From Burkholderiales bacterium (lineage in GTDB: Bacteria > Pseudomonadota > Gammaproteobacteria > Burkholderiales > Burkholderiaceae_F): a stretch of 64,000 bases of DNA. Both the position numbers and the translations under genes were made by a program. Shown piece after piece: positions 27,850 to 35,806 of this stretch; positions within the stretch are counted from its first letter, which is position 1, and each line of letters begins with the position of its first letter. Below the pieces are notes generated by a model. The model worked only from the letters and a program-made list of their open reading frames with translations, was not told the origin of the DNA and did not search any database. The DNA lies in assembly GCA_020248865.1 (NCBI GenBank), contig JADCGS010000001.1, positions 186,001 through 250,000 on the forward strand, given 5' to 3'.

Positions 27850-29517
27850 CTAGGGCGCCGCAGTCGCCCGATGCGCGCTGCTCTGACGTTCGGTGCCGCG
27901 CCGTACGCGCTGCTTGTTCGACAGAAGCGCCAGATCGACACGGCGCAGTAAGGATGCCGCCGTGTCGTTAAGCATGCGGTCGGCGGCACCTACCGTGACG
28001 GACACCGAGAGGCCATCGGCGATCTCGGCCCAGTTGTGGCTTGCGACTGCATCCTGGATCCGGCCCTTGATGACCATGGCCGCCGTCAGGCCGGCGCGTG
28101 GCAAAACGACCGTGAACTCGTCGCCGCCCAACCGAAACACGGTGTCGCCGCCTCGCACTGCCTGGCGCAGCAAGGATGCGAGCTCCTGCAGGACGGCGTC
28201 TCCAACCAGGTGGGAAAGGGAATCGTTGATGAACTTGAAGTCATCGACGTCGACCATGAGCAGGGCGAACGGCTGATCGCTGGCCAGGCACTGCGCCAGC
28301 ACCGCATCGAAACTTCGCCGGTTGTCCAGTTGCGTCAGCGGGTCCGTGAGCGCCTGGCTGGCAAGTTCCTGATTAAGCTCACGCAATTCCTGGGCCTGGT
28401 TCCCGAGTTCGCGCGCAGCATTCGCGAGTCGCTCGATATCGAGGCGGTTAGCAAGGACCTCCATCCGCTGCCCGGTCGCCCGATCCCGCACGCCGAGGAT
28501 GAACGCGTAGTACTGGCGCAGCGCAGCCAGCGCTTCCTCAAAACGCTGGGCGCTTTCGAGTGCTACCACGAGTTCCTCATGGACGCCGGCATGCTCATGC
28601 AATGGACGGCTCAGTCGGGCGCAGTTGCCTGCGGCTTCTTTGAGCAGTTCGATTGCCTGGGACAGGTCGCCGCGCATGCGACACAGCCGCGCACGGAGGG
28701 TCAGGTACTCGGACCACTGGTTAGGCAAGCCTTCCTGCGGCAGCAGCCGGCCCAGTTCATCCACGACGACGCTTGCGTCGCCTATCGCTCCAACCTCGAC
28801 GAGAGTTGCCGCCAGATGACGACGCGCATCGATCATGACCTGCGTCCAACCGACCCGGTCCGCGCTGTCGACAGCCTGCCTGGCCGCCTGGTGCGCCACT
28901 TCCAGTTGGCTGGCCCGAGCGGCCCGCGGATCGTCGCCCTCCGTACGCGCCGCCTGCAGCAGGATCTCCGCGCGGTTGGACAGTGCGAGGGCCTCGTTTC
29001 TCTCGTCACCGACGGCCGCGAACAGGTGCGCCGCCTCCGAGGCAAGCTCGGCCGCACGCGCGAACCGGCCCGGAATCCAGCGGGTCGACATCGCCAGGTT
29101 GTTGATGGTCGCGGCTTTGCCCCTCATGTCATCGGCGGCAGACCGATGCTGCAGCGCTTCTTCGTAGCACTCCACCGCCGCTTGGTGGTCGTCCAGGTTG
29201 GCCAGGAACCAGCCCAGACCGGTCAGCAATCGGCCAAGCCAGTAGTTATCTCCCAATTGTCGGCACAACTGCACGGCCCGTTCGATGCGCGACACGGCCT
29301 CGCTGACCCGACCCTGGTCGAAAGACGCCCAGGCAGAGAAGCTGCTCAGGATGATGACCGCGCCGACCTGGTTGCCCCGCTCAGCCCGGGCCAGGGCCGG
29401 CAGAGTCAGTTGCAGGCATCCGTCCGGGTCCGTGAAGCAGCACTCCTCTGCGGCATCGACGAGCTTGCGCCATTCGTGCGGAAGCGCGACTCGCAGGGCA
29501 TCCCGGTGATCATTCAT
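27850..29517 (-). CDS. Soluble TPR-GGDEF diguanylate cyclase
   Basis: Predicted protein of 555 aa without membrane segments or a signal peptide. The N-terminal about 370 residues form TPR-like helical pairs (SRIERAVQLCRQLGDNYWLG, ECYEEALQHRSAADD). A short coiled linker (ARELGNQAQELRELNQELASQ) leads to a GGDEF domain that starts at DPLTQLDNRRSFD. The active motif GGDEF is intact (about residue 464), and the inhibitory RxxD is present five residues ahead (RGGD). Cyclic di-GMP synthesis with product feedback is therefore likely, triggered through protein contacts of the TPR part. ATG 29517 was preferred over a TTG 18 nt upstream. Confidence 0.9.
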   Translation of the reverse strand: MNDHRDALRVALPHEWRKLVDAAEECCFTDPDGCLQLTLPALARAERGNQVGAVIILSSFSAWASFDQGRVSEAVSRIERAVQLCRQLGDNYWLGRLLTGLGWFLANLDDHQAAVECYEEALQHRSAADDMRGKAATINNLAMSTRWIPGRFARAAELASEAAHLFAAVGDERNEALALSNRAEILLQAARTEGDDPRAARASQLEVAHQAARQAVDSADRVGWTQVMIDARRHLAATLVEVGAIGDASVVVDELGRLLPQEGLPNQWSEYLTLRARLCRMRGDLSQAIELLKEAAGNCARLSRPLHEHAGVHEELVVALESAQRFEEALAALRQYYAFILGVRDRATGQRMEVLANRLDIERLANAARELGNQAQELRELNQELASQALTDPLTQLDNRRSFDAVLAQCLASDQPFALLMVDVDDFKFINDSLSHLVGDAVLQELASLLRQAVRGGDTVFRLGGDEFTVVLPRAGLTAAMVIKGRIQDAVASHNWAEIADGLSVSVTVGAADRMLNDTAASLLRRVDLALLSNKQRVRRGTERQSSAHRATAAP

Positions 29518-29927
29518 AGGTGGACTGCTTGCCAAAGTGCACGGGTTGCCCGGATTCGGGCCTCCGCAGCGATCACATTTCGCCGCCGCTGCCGCGGGGA
29601 ACGTCAGTGCCTGCGTCCGCGGCGCAACACCAACCGGTCGAGAACGATCCGCTCACACGCAACAGAGTCGCGCGAATAACCCCGGCAGGGATCGGTCATT
29701 ACAGCCCAAGTCGGCCGTGTACGCAACCACCGGCACACCACCGGTCGCAAGCTGCCCGCCTGCCGATTCGCGTCCTGGTTGCCTGCACCGAGTGCCAATC
29801 GGAAACCGCTGTGACTCGCGGGCATTTTGCGCTCGCCGCGTTGGCGATGCGTCTTTGCCTGGCTGCACCGCGACGCCTCGCGGGACCGCCGCAAACCGGC
29901 CCTCAAAACGACCGAGCAGAGCACCGT
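29518..29927. other. Gene-free stretch upstream of the diguanylate cyclase
   Basis: 410 nt between the stop of the last sox-operon gene and the start of the cyclase gene. Open frames here are Arg/Cys-rich and lack ribosome binding sites, so I judge them chance. The stretch should contain the cyclase promoter. No clear -35/-10 pair, repeat or terminator hairpin was found. Confidence 0.45.
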
Positions 29928-30434
29928 CTAGCGACCAAGCCTGTCCGTGGCCTCGGCGATGGCGCTCTGCAGGAAGCTCTCGTAGAAGCTGGCGCTGTCG
30001 AGACCGATGAGTGGCTTGACCAGCCGCTCACTGCGCGCATCGACGAGCTCCAGATGCGGCACCATCCTGACGTCGTAGCGGCTTGCCAATTCGCTTTCGG
30101 TCAGCCACTGGCCGTCGCGATCCCGCAGGCGACGGCCGCTGGTGATTTCGACTTCGCGGATCACGATGCCGCTCAGTGCTGGGCCGTCGACGGCACGTGG
30201 GCGCAGATAACCGCGACGCACCGCGCGGCAAAACGGACAGCCGGGCGTGGAGAAGAACAGCAGCAGCGGCCGGCGCTCACGCGCGACGGCTGCCAGCAGC
30301 GGCCGCAGGTCGTCAATCCGGGCGAGCGGCTCGTCGGCCCCCTGCGCGCGCGCATCCGCCACGCCGGCGGCGCCGATCCAGGGCAAGGCTGCGCCGGCGC
30401 ACATCACACACCGACGTCGGCGATCTGCCGGCAT
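29928..30434 (-). CDS. Periplasmic thioredoxin-like protein of the sox operon
   Basis: Predicted protein of 168 aa with an Arg-rich signal (PADRRRRCVMCAGAALPW, then ADARAQ) and a thioredoxin fold carrying the active site CPFC in LLLFFSTPGCPFCRAVRRG, followed by a late cis-Pro region (VRMVPHLELVDA). It is related to the SoxW/SoxS group that keeps Sox proteins, probably SoxY or SoxA cysteines, reduced. It is the last gene of the operon, 34 nt behind soxB. A GTG at 30467 or TTG at 30461 next to the soxB stop could add 9 to 11 residues and cannot be excluded. Confidence 0.8.
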   Translation of the reverse strand: MPADRRRRCVMCAGAALPWIGAAGVADARAQGADEPLARIDDLRPLLAAVARERRPLLLFFSTPGCPFCRAVRRGYLRPRAVDGPALSGIVIREVEITSGRRLRDRDGQWLTESELASRYDVRMVPHLELVDARSERLVKPLIGLDSASFYESFLQSAIAEATDRLGR

Positions 30435-30468
30435 GGCAACCGTGCGCAGTGTCGCCGTCAATGCCACC

Positions 30469-32190
30469 TCACACCAGGCCCGGGTTGTTCTGCAGGCCCC
30501 TGATGACCGGGTTGTTGAGCTTGCGCGGGCTGACACGACGCTGATCGCGCAAGTACTTCGCCACCACGTCCCAGATCGCCTCGCCCTGCACGTTCTCCTG
30601 CACGCTGGCCCAGCCGGCGACCTTGTAGGTCTTGCCGGGCTCGATCGGCTGGCCGTTGAGCGCCATGTTCGAGATGCGGCCGCCCATCCTCGCGTTCGGA
30701 TCGATGACGTACTGCAGGCCACCCACGCGCACCATGTCGCCCCCCTGCTGCAGATAGGGATCGGGGTTGAACAGGTTGTCGGCGACGTCCTCCAGCACCG
30801 TCTTGATCATCTCGCCGGACATGTCGGTCAGCGTGGTGGCAGGATAGGTGATGGCGGTCTGGTCGAGCACGTTTTCCATCAGGATGTCCTGCCCTGGAAG
30901 CAGCGTCGTGCCCCAGCGAAAGCCGGGCGAGAACGCAATCTGTGCGCCACGTACGGCGATCAGCGCATCGAGGATCAGTTGGTCGAACGTGCCGTTGAAG
31001 TTGCCGCGGCGGTACAAGAGCCCTTCGGTGACCGCCAGCTTTTCGCCGAGCCGCGCCTCGAACGGGGCACGCACGCGCCTGATGAAGCCGGCCATCTCGG
31101 CATCGGGCGGCAGCAGGTTGGAAAACACCGGCAGCAGCTTGTAGCGGAAGCCGGCCACCTTGCCGCCCTTCACGTCGAGGTCGAGCACCCCGAGGAACTT
31201 GCCGTTGCTGCCGGCATTGGTGACCAGCGTCTGGCCGCCGGCGTTCTTCACCACCGATGGCTGCGGCACGCCGTCGTGCGTGTGCCCGCCCATGACGGCG
31301 TCGATGCCGCGCACGCGGCTGGCCATCTTCAGGTCCACGTCCATGCCGTTGTGGCTGAGCACGATGACGACCTGCGCGCCCTTGGCACGCGCCTCGTCGA
31401 CGTGCTTCTGCATCAGGTCGTCCTTGATGCCAAACGCCCAGTCGGCCACCATGTGGCGCGGGTTGGCGATCGGTGTGTAGGGGAAAGCCTGGCCGACGAT
31501 TCCCACCTTTACGCCGTTGACGTCACGGATCGTGTACGCCGGGAACACCTGATCGCCGAAGTCGGTGGTCTGGATGTTCTGCGCCACGAAGTCGACCTTG
31601 CCCTTGAAGTCCTTCTCTACGATCTCGGTGACCCGCTTCATGCCGTAGGTCATCTCCCAGTGCGGCGTCATCACGTCCACACCGAGCAGCTTGCAGGCGT
31701 CGACCATGTCCTGCGCGTTGGTCCACAACGCGGTGCCTGAGCCCTGCCAGGTGTCGCCGCCGTCCAGCAGCAAGGCGCCGGGACGGCCAGCCTTCAGCCG
31801 CTTGACGAGGGTCGCCAGATGGGCAAAACCGCCAACCTTGCCGTAGGTCTTGGCCGCCGCCTCGAAATCAAGGAAGGTGAAGGCATGCGCCTCCGGCGTG
31901 CCCGCCACAATCTTGAAGTGGCGCAGCAGATGCTCGCCCACCAGGTGAGGCGGACGCCCCTGCATGTCGGCGATGCCGATGTTGACGCTCGGCTCACGGA
32001 AGAAGACGGGCAGCAGCTGCGCGTGGCAGTCGGTGAAGTGCAGGAGGCTGACGTTGCCGAAGCGCGGCACGTCGTACAGACGCGCGGCTGCGGCCGGTTG
32101 CTGGGCCAGCACCTCTCGGCTCGCCAGCGGCATGCCAGCGGCGGCGGCCAGCGCCAGAACCTGCGTGAACTCTCGACGACTCATGGACAT
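30469..32190 (-). CDS. soxB: Thiosulfohydrolase SoxB
   Basis: Predicted protein of 573 aa of the 5'-nucleotidase/metallophosphatase family with two manganese ions, releasing sulfate from SoxY-bound thiosulfonate. A Tat signal (SMSRREFTQVLALAAAAG) is present. Metal-site motifs are LLHFTDCHAQLLP, DGGDTWQGSG, the SoxB-specific HWEMTYG in place of NHE, VIVLSHNGMD and GGHTHDG. The C-terminal domain carries FNGTFDQLILDAL and LTDMSGEMIKTVLED. AAGGAAGGA precedes the ATG at 32190. It lies between two thioredoxin-like genes. Confidence 0.97.
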   Translation of the reverse strand: MSMSRREFTQVLALAAAAGMPLASREVLAQQPAAAARLYDVPRFGNVSLLHFTDCHAQLLPVFFREPSVNIGIADMQGRPPHLVGEHLLRHFKIVAGTPEAHAFTFLDFEAAAKTYGKVGGFAHLATLVKRLKAGRPGALLLDGGDTWQGSGTALWTNAQDMVDACKLLGVDVMTPHWEMTYGMKRVTEIVEKDFKGKVDFVAQNIQTTDFGDQVFPAYTIRDVNGVKVGIVGQAFPYTPIANPRHMVADWAFGIKDDLMQKHVDEARAKGAQVVIVLSHNGMDVDLKMASRVRGIDAVMGGHTHDGVPQPSVVKNAGGQTLVTNAGSNGKFLGVLDLDVKGGKVAGFRYKLLPVFSNLLPPDAEMAGFIRRVRAPFEARLGEKLAVTEGLLYRRGNFNGTFDQLILDALIAVRGAQIAFSPGFRWGTTLLPGQDILMENVLDQTAITYPATTLTDMSGEMIKTVLEDVADNLFNPDPYLQQGGDMVRVGGLQYVIDPNARMGGRISNMALNGQPIEPGKTYKVAGWASVQENVQGEAIWDVVAKYLRDQRRVSPRKLNNPVIRGLQNNPGLV

Positions 32191-32221
32191 GGTCGCTGGT
32201 CCTTCCTTAGTCCGGGAACGT

Positions 32222-32716
32222 TTACCTGGAGCCGAAACGCGCCAGTGCGGCGACGTCCTCCGCGAACATTTCGCCGCTCTCGCGGAACACGACGCGGCCG
32301 CCCTGCACCACGTAGACCTCGGGCAGCGTGCGGCGCGGCCCAAACCACTGCGCCAGTTGCGGCGTGGCCATCGCATTGGCGAAGCTGTAGCCATGCTTGG
32401 CCAGGTAGTCGGTGGCGGCCTTCTCGGTGCGATCGATCGTAAAGCCGAGGACGATCAGGCCGTCGGGCCGTCGTGACTGCTCATGGTGCAGCGCTTGCAT
32501 CATCGGGCTCTGCCGGGCGCAGAATGGACACCACGAGGCCCACATGTAGACGACCACAGTGCGGCCATTGAGCTGCGCTGCCGTCAGCGTGCGGCCGTCG
32601 AGCAGGCGCACGTCGCCCCAGCGCAGCGGCTCACTGCCCTGGGCGTGCAGCGCCGGCGGCAGCAGAGCAGTTGTCGCGGCGAACAGCAGGCGACGGCGCG
32701 AACGCAGAGGCTCCAT
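32222..32716 (-). CDS. TlpA-like periplasmic thioredoxin of the sox operon
   Basis: Predicted protein of 164 aa with an N-terminal signal (SRRRLLFAATTALLPPALHAQ) and a TlpA/ResA-type fold: TVVVYMWASWCPFCARQSPMM with active site CPFC, and RTLPEVYVVQGG with the cis-Pro. Such proteins reduce periplasmic disulfides or keep Sox cysteines active. It lies between soxX and soxB. The ATG at 32716 has no clear ribosome binding site, so translation may depend on upstream read-through. Confidence 0.85.
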   Translation of the reverse strand: MEPLRSRRRLLFAATTALLPPALHAQGSEPLRWGDVRLLDGRTLTAAQLNGRTVVVYMWASWCPFCARQSPMMQALHHEQSRRPDGLIVLGFTIDRTEKAATDYLAKHGYSFANAMATPQLAQWFGPRRTLPEVYVVQGGRVVFRESGEMFAEDVAALARFGSR

Positions 32717-32765
32717 GGGACAGGGGTGGCGCCGCCCGCGACAACGGGCGGCGCCCGGCGCGGCG

Positions 32766-33389
32766 TCAGCGGTTGGCAGGCGACTGCGGGTCGAGCAGGA
32801 GCGCCATCACGTGGCGGATCTGCTCCTCGGTCAGGATGCCGGCGTCGCCGTAGCGCGGCATCGACGAGCAGGCGTTGAACGCGTGCGAGTTCCAGATGCG
32901 CGCCCACGTGTAGCGCATGATCGCCTCGGAGTTGCCGCGCAGCTTGCCGTAGTGGTAGAGCGTGGGGCCGATGTTGCCGTAGGAAATCTCTTCCTGGGTG
33001 ATCTGGTGGCAGGCGTAGCAGTTGCCGCCGGCGGCCACGTTGGGCGCATCGGTGAAGGTCAGGCCCACGCCCGACTGCGCGATGCGTTCGCCCTGACGCC
33101 AGTCGCCGAGCCACTTGCCGTCGGCCGGGTAGCGGATGGCCGCCTCGGCCGCTTTTTCGAGGCGGGCGCGCAACTCTTTCGGCAGGTCCCCCTTCGGATG
33201 CTTGCTGCACGCGGCCTGCAGCTCGGTCTGCTGGATGCGGTCGAGCTTGGCCACGCCGCGCTCGGCAAAACCGGCGCGGATGACCTGCATGGCTTCTTCC
33301 GCGGTGGGCGGCGTGTACATCATCGAGGCGCAGCCGGCGAGGGAAGTCACCGCCGCGACGGCCATCGCAGCCTTGGTCAGTCGTTTCAT
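32766..33389 (-). CDS. soxX: Sulfur oxidation c-type cytochrome SoxX
   Basis: Predicted protein of 207 aa, the smaller half of SoxAX. One haem site CYACH lies at about 124-128, with the axial Met probably in NACSSMPRYG. The signal peptide ends in a lipobox-like SLAGC (Cys 20), so this SoxX may be lipid-anchored, which is unusual. About 100 residues precede the haem motif, an N-terminal extension also seen in some larger SoxX proteins. AGGAG precedes the ATG. It is encoded directly after soxA. Confidence 0.92.
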   Translation of the reverse strand: MKRLTKAAMAVAAVTSLAGCASMMYTPPTAEEAMQVIRAGFAERGVAKLDRIQQTELQAACSKHPKGDLPKELRARLEKAAEAAIRYPADGKWLGDWRQGERIAQSGVGLTFTDAPNVAAGGNCYACHQITQEEISYGNIGPTLYHYGKLRGNSEAIMRYTWARIWNSHAFNACSSMPRYGDAGILTEEQIRHVMALLLDPQSPANR

Positions 33390-33399
33390 CGCGGGCTCC

Positions 33400-34212
33400 T
33401 TATCGCTTGATTGCCGGTGAGTCCATCTTGCCGCCGTTGGCGCGCACGCCAAGGAACGTGATCAGGTCGACCGACGCCTGCGACGTGAACACCAGTTCCG
33501 GAAAGCGCTGCTGGCGGAAGCAGTCCCACACGCGCCACTGCATGGTGCGCAGCGTGCCCTGCGAAACGCGGTACGCCGGCCAGGTCGCAAAGGCACGCTG
33601 GGCCGACTGCTTGTTGTCGAAAAATGGCAAGTCCTGCAGGCGGATGCGCTGCCCCTCGACGGCGTGGCAGGTGGAGCAGGCGAAGTCATACGGGCCGCCG
33701 CGCATGTAGAACATTTGCTGGCCGCGCGCATAGGCGTCGCGCTCCATCGGATGACTTTGCGGTACGTTGATAGTGGCGCCGCGCGACTGCTCGACCACGT
33801 AGGCGGTCAGCGCCTCGATATCGGTCTGCCGCTGCCCCGCGCCGGAGAACGGGTTACGTACCGCCTCGGCGCGCGGGATGCCCTGCAGGGTCACCATGCA
33901 GTGGACCAGGCGCGTCTCGAAGTCCATCACCTGGTTGGCATCGGCGAAGTAGCGCGGCAGCCGCGCATACGCGCCCTTGACCACGCCGGGCCCCAGACCG
34001 AGGTCGCACTGCTCGAGCGAGACCTGCTTGGGCCCGCGCTGGGTCTTCCAGAGTTGCTCGCCGCGCATGGCGGTGAGCTCGGCCGGGTTGCCGTCCTGCA
34101 GCATCGCACGGTAGCGCGCGATTTCGTCGGCCACGCTGGCTTGCGCCAAGGCCGCAGCGCTGCCGCCGGCCAGGCAGGCGGCCAGCAGCAGCTTGAATGC
34201 TCCGCGATTCAT
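33400..34212 (-). CDS. soxA: L-cysteine S-thiosulfotransferase subunit SoxA (monohaem)
   Basis: Predicted protein of 270 aa with a Sec signal (ending AALAQ). It catalyses oxidative attachment of thiosulfate to the SoxY cysteine. The C-terminal haem motif CSTCH is at 179-183. Cys 231 in RVWDCFRQQRFPE is the cysteine ligand that is persulfide-modified in known SoxA, with the catalytic Arg at about 227. In place of the first haem of dihaem SoxA there are two single cysteines (Cys 69, Cys 105), expected to form a disulfide. AAGGAG precedes the start. Confidence 0.95.
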   Translation of the reverse strand: MNRGAFKLLLAACLAGGSAAALAQASVADEIARYRAMLQDGNPAELTAMRGEQLWKTQRGPKQVSLEQCDLGLGPGVVKGAYARLPRYFADANQVMDFETRLVHCMVTLQGIPRAEAVRNPFSGAGQRQTDIEALTAYVVEQSRGATINVPQSHPMERDAYARGQQMFYMRGGPYDFACSTCHAVEGQRIRLQDLPFFDNKQSAQRAFATWPAYRVSQGTLRTMQWRVWDCFRQQRFPELVFTSQASVDLITFLGVRANGGKMDSPAIKR

Positions 34213-34248
34213 CGGGTCTCCTTGTCGTTTCCTGAATGGGCTGCGCCT

Positions 34249-34707
34249 CTAGGGGCGCAGGTAAACGAAAGCCTCGTGCGCCTGCAGCCGCGCCGCCTCG
34301 GCCACGCCGGAGGTCACGAGGTTGATCTCGGGCAGCACGCGGCTACGCTCGATCTTGCGGTTGACCAGCGTGTTGTTGCAAAGGCGAAAGCCGACGCCGC
34401 GGCTCTTCAGTTCCTGGATGCCGACCTCGAACGGATTGCCGTTGCGGTCCTTGGCGCCGTCGAGCATGAACAGAATGCCGTCGCCGTTGCCTACGACGAC
34501 AATACGGGCGGTCGGGTCGGCCGCCAGGTGATTGCGGATGTTGCCGATGCCGCGCTGCGCCTCCTCAAGGCCGTGCGTCATGTGGTAGACGACCTTGACC
34601 GGACTCGCCGCCGCCGGGGCGGCGGGCTGCACGGCATGGATGCCGACGCAGCCGGTGAGCAGCGTGACAGACACCGCCGCAGCGGCCCGCATTGCACGCA
34701 ACGTCAT
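34249..34707 (-). CDS. DsrE-family lipoprotein in the sox operon
   Basis: Predicted protein of 152 aa. A lipoprotein signal (SVTLLTGCVG, Cys about 20) is followed by a DsrE-like fold: VKVVYHMTHGLEEAQRGIGNIRNHL, ARIVVVGNGDGILFML, and a single conserved Cys in GVGFRLCNNTLVNR. DsrE proteins carry persulfide sulfur on such a cysteine. Position between soxZ and soxA, with a strong AAGGAGGAGG site, suggests a periplasmic sulfur carrier or trap for the Sox cycle. That role is inference. Confidence 0.85.
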   Translation of the reverse strand: MTLRAMRAAAAVSVTLLTGCVGIHAVQPAAPAAASPVKVVYHMTHGLEEAQRGIGNIRNHLAADPTARIVVVGNGDGILFMLDGAKDRNGNPFEVGIQELKSRGVGFRLCNNTLVNRKIERSRVLPEINLVTSGVAEAARLQAHEAFVYLRP

Positions 34708-34790
34708 TGCCTCCTCCTTCCGGTGGCTGCCGCCACCGCCCTCCTGTCACGGTGGGCGACCCTATCGCAGGGCCGCCGCGCTCGGGCCAT

Positions 34791-35102
34791 CTAGTTGATG
34801 GTGGCTTTGTCGGTACGGGTCTCGCCCTTGTTGTCGAGCCAGGTGACGACGACTTCGTCGCCTTTCTTGCCGCCCTGGAACTTGAACTGCAGGTACGGGT
34901 TCTTCGACACCGCCGGGCCCCACTCCGCGGTCAGCACCGTGCGGCCGGCATGCTGAACGGTCACGTTGGAGATGTAGTGCGCCGGCACCAGCCGGCCCTG
35001 GCCGTCGCGGCGCTGGCCGGTCTCCATCTCGTGGCTCATGAGGACGCGCACATCGACCCCATCGGGCTGGGCCGTGGCACGAATTCGCATCGGATCTGGC
35101 AT
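34791..35102 (-). CDS. soxZ: Thiosulfate oxidation carrier complex protein SoxZ
   Basis: Predicted protein of 103 aa, normal length, without a signal peptide. It is expected to be exported bound to SoxY. The family pattern is MRIRATAQPDGVDVRVLMSHEMETGQRRD, HYISNVTVQHAGRTVL and GDEVVVTWLDNKGETRTD. SoxYZ carries the sulfur substrate on the SoxY C-terminal cysteine. AAGGAG precedes the ATG. Encoded 58 nt after soxY. Confidence 0.96.
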   Translation of the reverse strand: MPDPMRIRATAQPDGVDVRVLMSHEMETGQRRDGQGRLVPAHYISNVTVQHAGRTVLTAEWGPAVSKNPYLQFKFQGGKKGDEVVVTWLDNKGETRTDKATIN

Positions 35103-35160
35103 GGCTTGCTCCTTGATTTCCGTTCAACCACTCACTGATCGCCAATCACCAGGCCCGGCG

Positions 35161-35637
35161 TCAGCCGCCGCAGCCGCCCAGGGTGACCTTGACTTCCTTG
35201 CTGGCGACGAAGAAGCCGTTGTTGGCCTTGACCAGCGCCAGCACGTTGGAGGTCTGGCCCATCTTGATCCGCGTGGCGACGTTGGCCTCGGTGCCCTGCG
35301 GAACGTTGAAGCTCGCCGCCAGCCAGTTCGGATTCTTGTCGACCAGGATGTAGACGGCCTGGGTGCCGGGCACCTTGCTCGTCACGCCGATCGGCACCAC
35401 GGCGCCGTTCTCCGCGATGTCGGGCGCGGTGATGGTGATCTCCTTGGTCTCGGCGGCAGTGGTGCCGCCCACGGCCTTCAGCGTCTCGGCGAGGCTCTTG
35501 GCCTCGAAGGCGGCCTTGTTCCAGCCCGGCTGCTGCGCCAAGGCGTGGTCGCCGAAACCGGCGGCAGCCAGCGCGCCCATGCCGCCGACCAGTTTCACGA
35601 AATCACGACGCCTGTCGTTCATCGCGGGTTGTTTCAT
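35161..35637 (-). CDS. soxY: Thiosulfate oxidation carrier protein SoxY
   Basis: Predicted protein of 158 aa. The twin-arginine signal NDRRRDFVKLVGGMGALAAAG directs Tat export with SoxZ. The mature immunoglobulin-like domain ends in the carrier motif GGCGG, whose Cys (about 156) binds thiosulfate-derived sulfur. ATG 35637 has CAGGAGACGACG upstream; ATG 35622 is a shorter alternative that still keeps the signal. It follows soxD by 169 nt. Confidence 0.97.
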   Translation of the reverse strand: MKQPAMNDRRRDFVKLVGGMGALAAAGFGDHALAQQPGWNKAAFEAKSLAETLKAVGGTTAAETKEITITAPDIAENGAVVPIGVTSKVPGTQAVYILVDKNPNWLAASFNVPQGTEANVATRIKMGQTSNVLALVKANNGFFVASKEVKVTLGGCGG

Positions 35638-35806
35638 CGTCGTCTCCTGCTCCTGACTCGTAGAGAGTCGTTGGTTCAAAATCGTGGCCGTGCTGAGCGC
35701 CCCATGGTCAGCCCGTTCCGCCGACCGCATCTAGCCATACAAGCTGCCCCATGTGCCAGTGGGACAAACACCGCGACCAGGCACGGCGAGCGGCGGAGGA
35801 TCCGCG

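Noticed and set aside
29604-29924. 106-codon minus-strand frame in the spacer ahead of the diguanylate cyclase gene
   Set aside because: Arg/Cys-rich, no ribosome binding site, no recognisable fold; consistent with a chance open frame.
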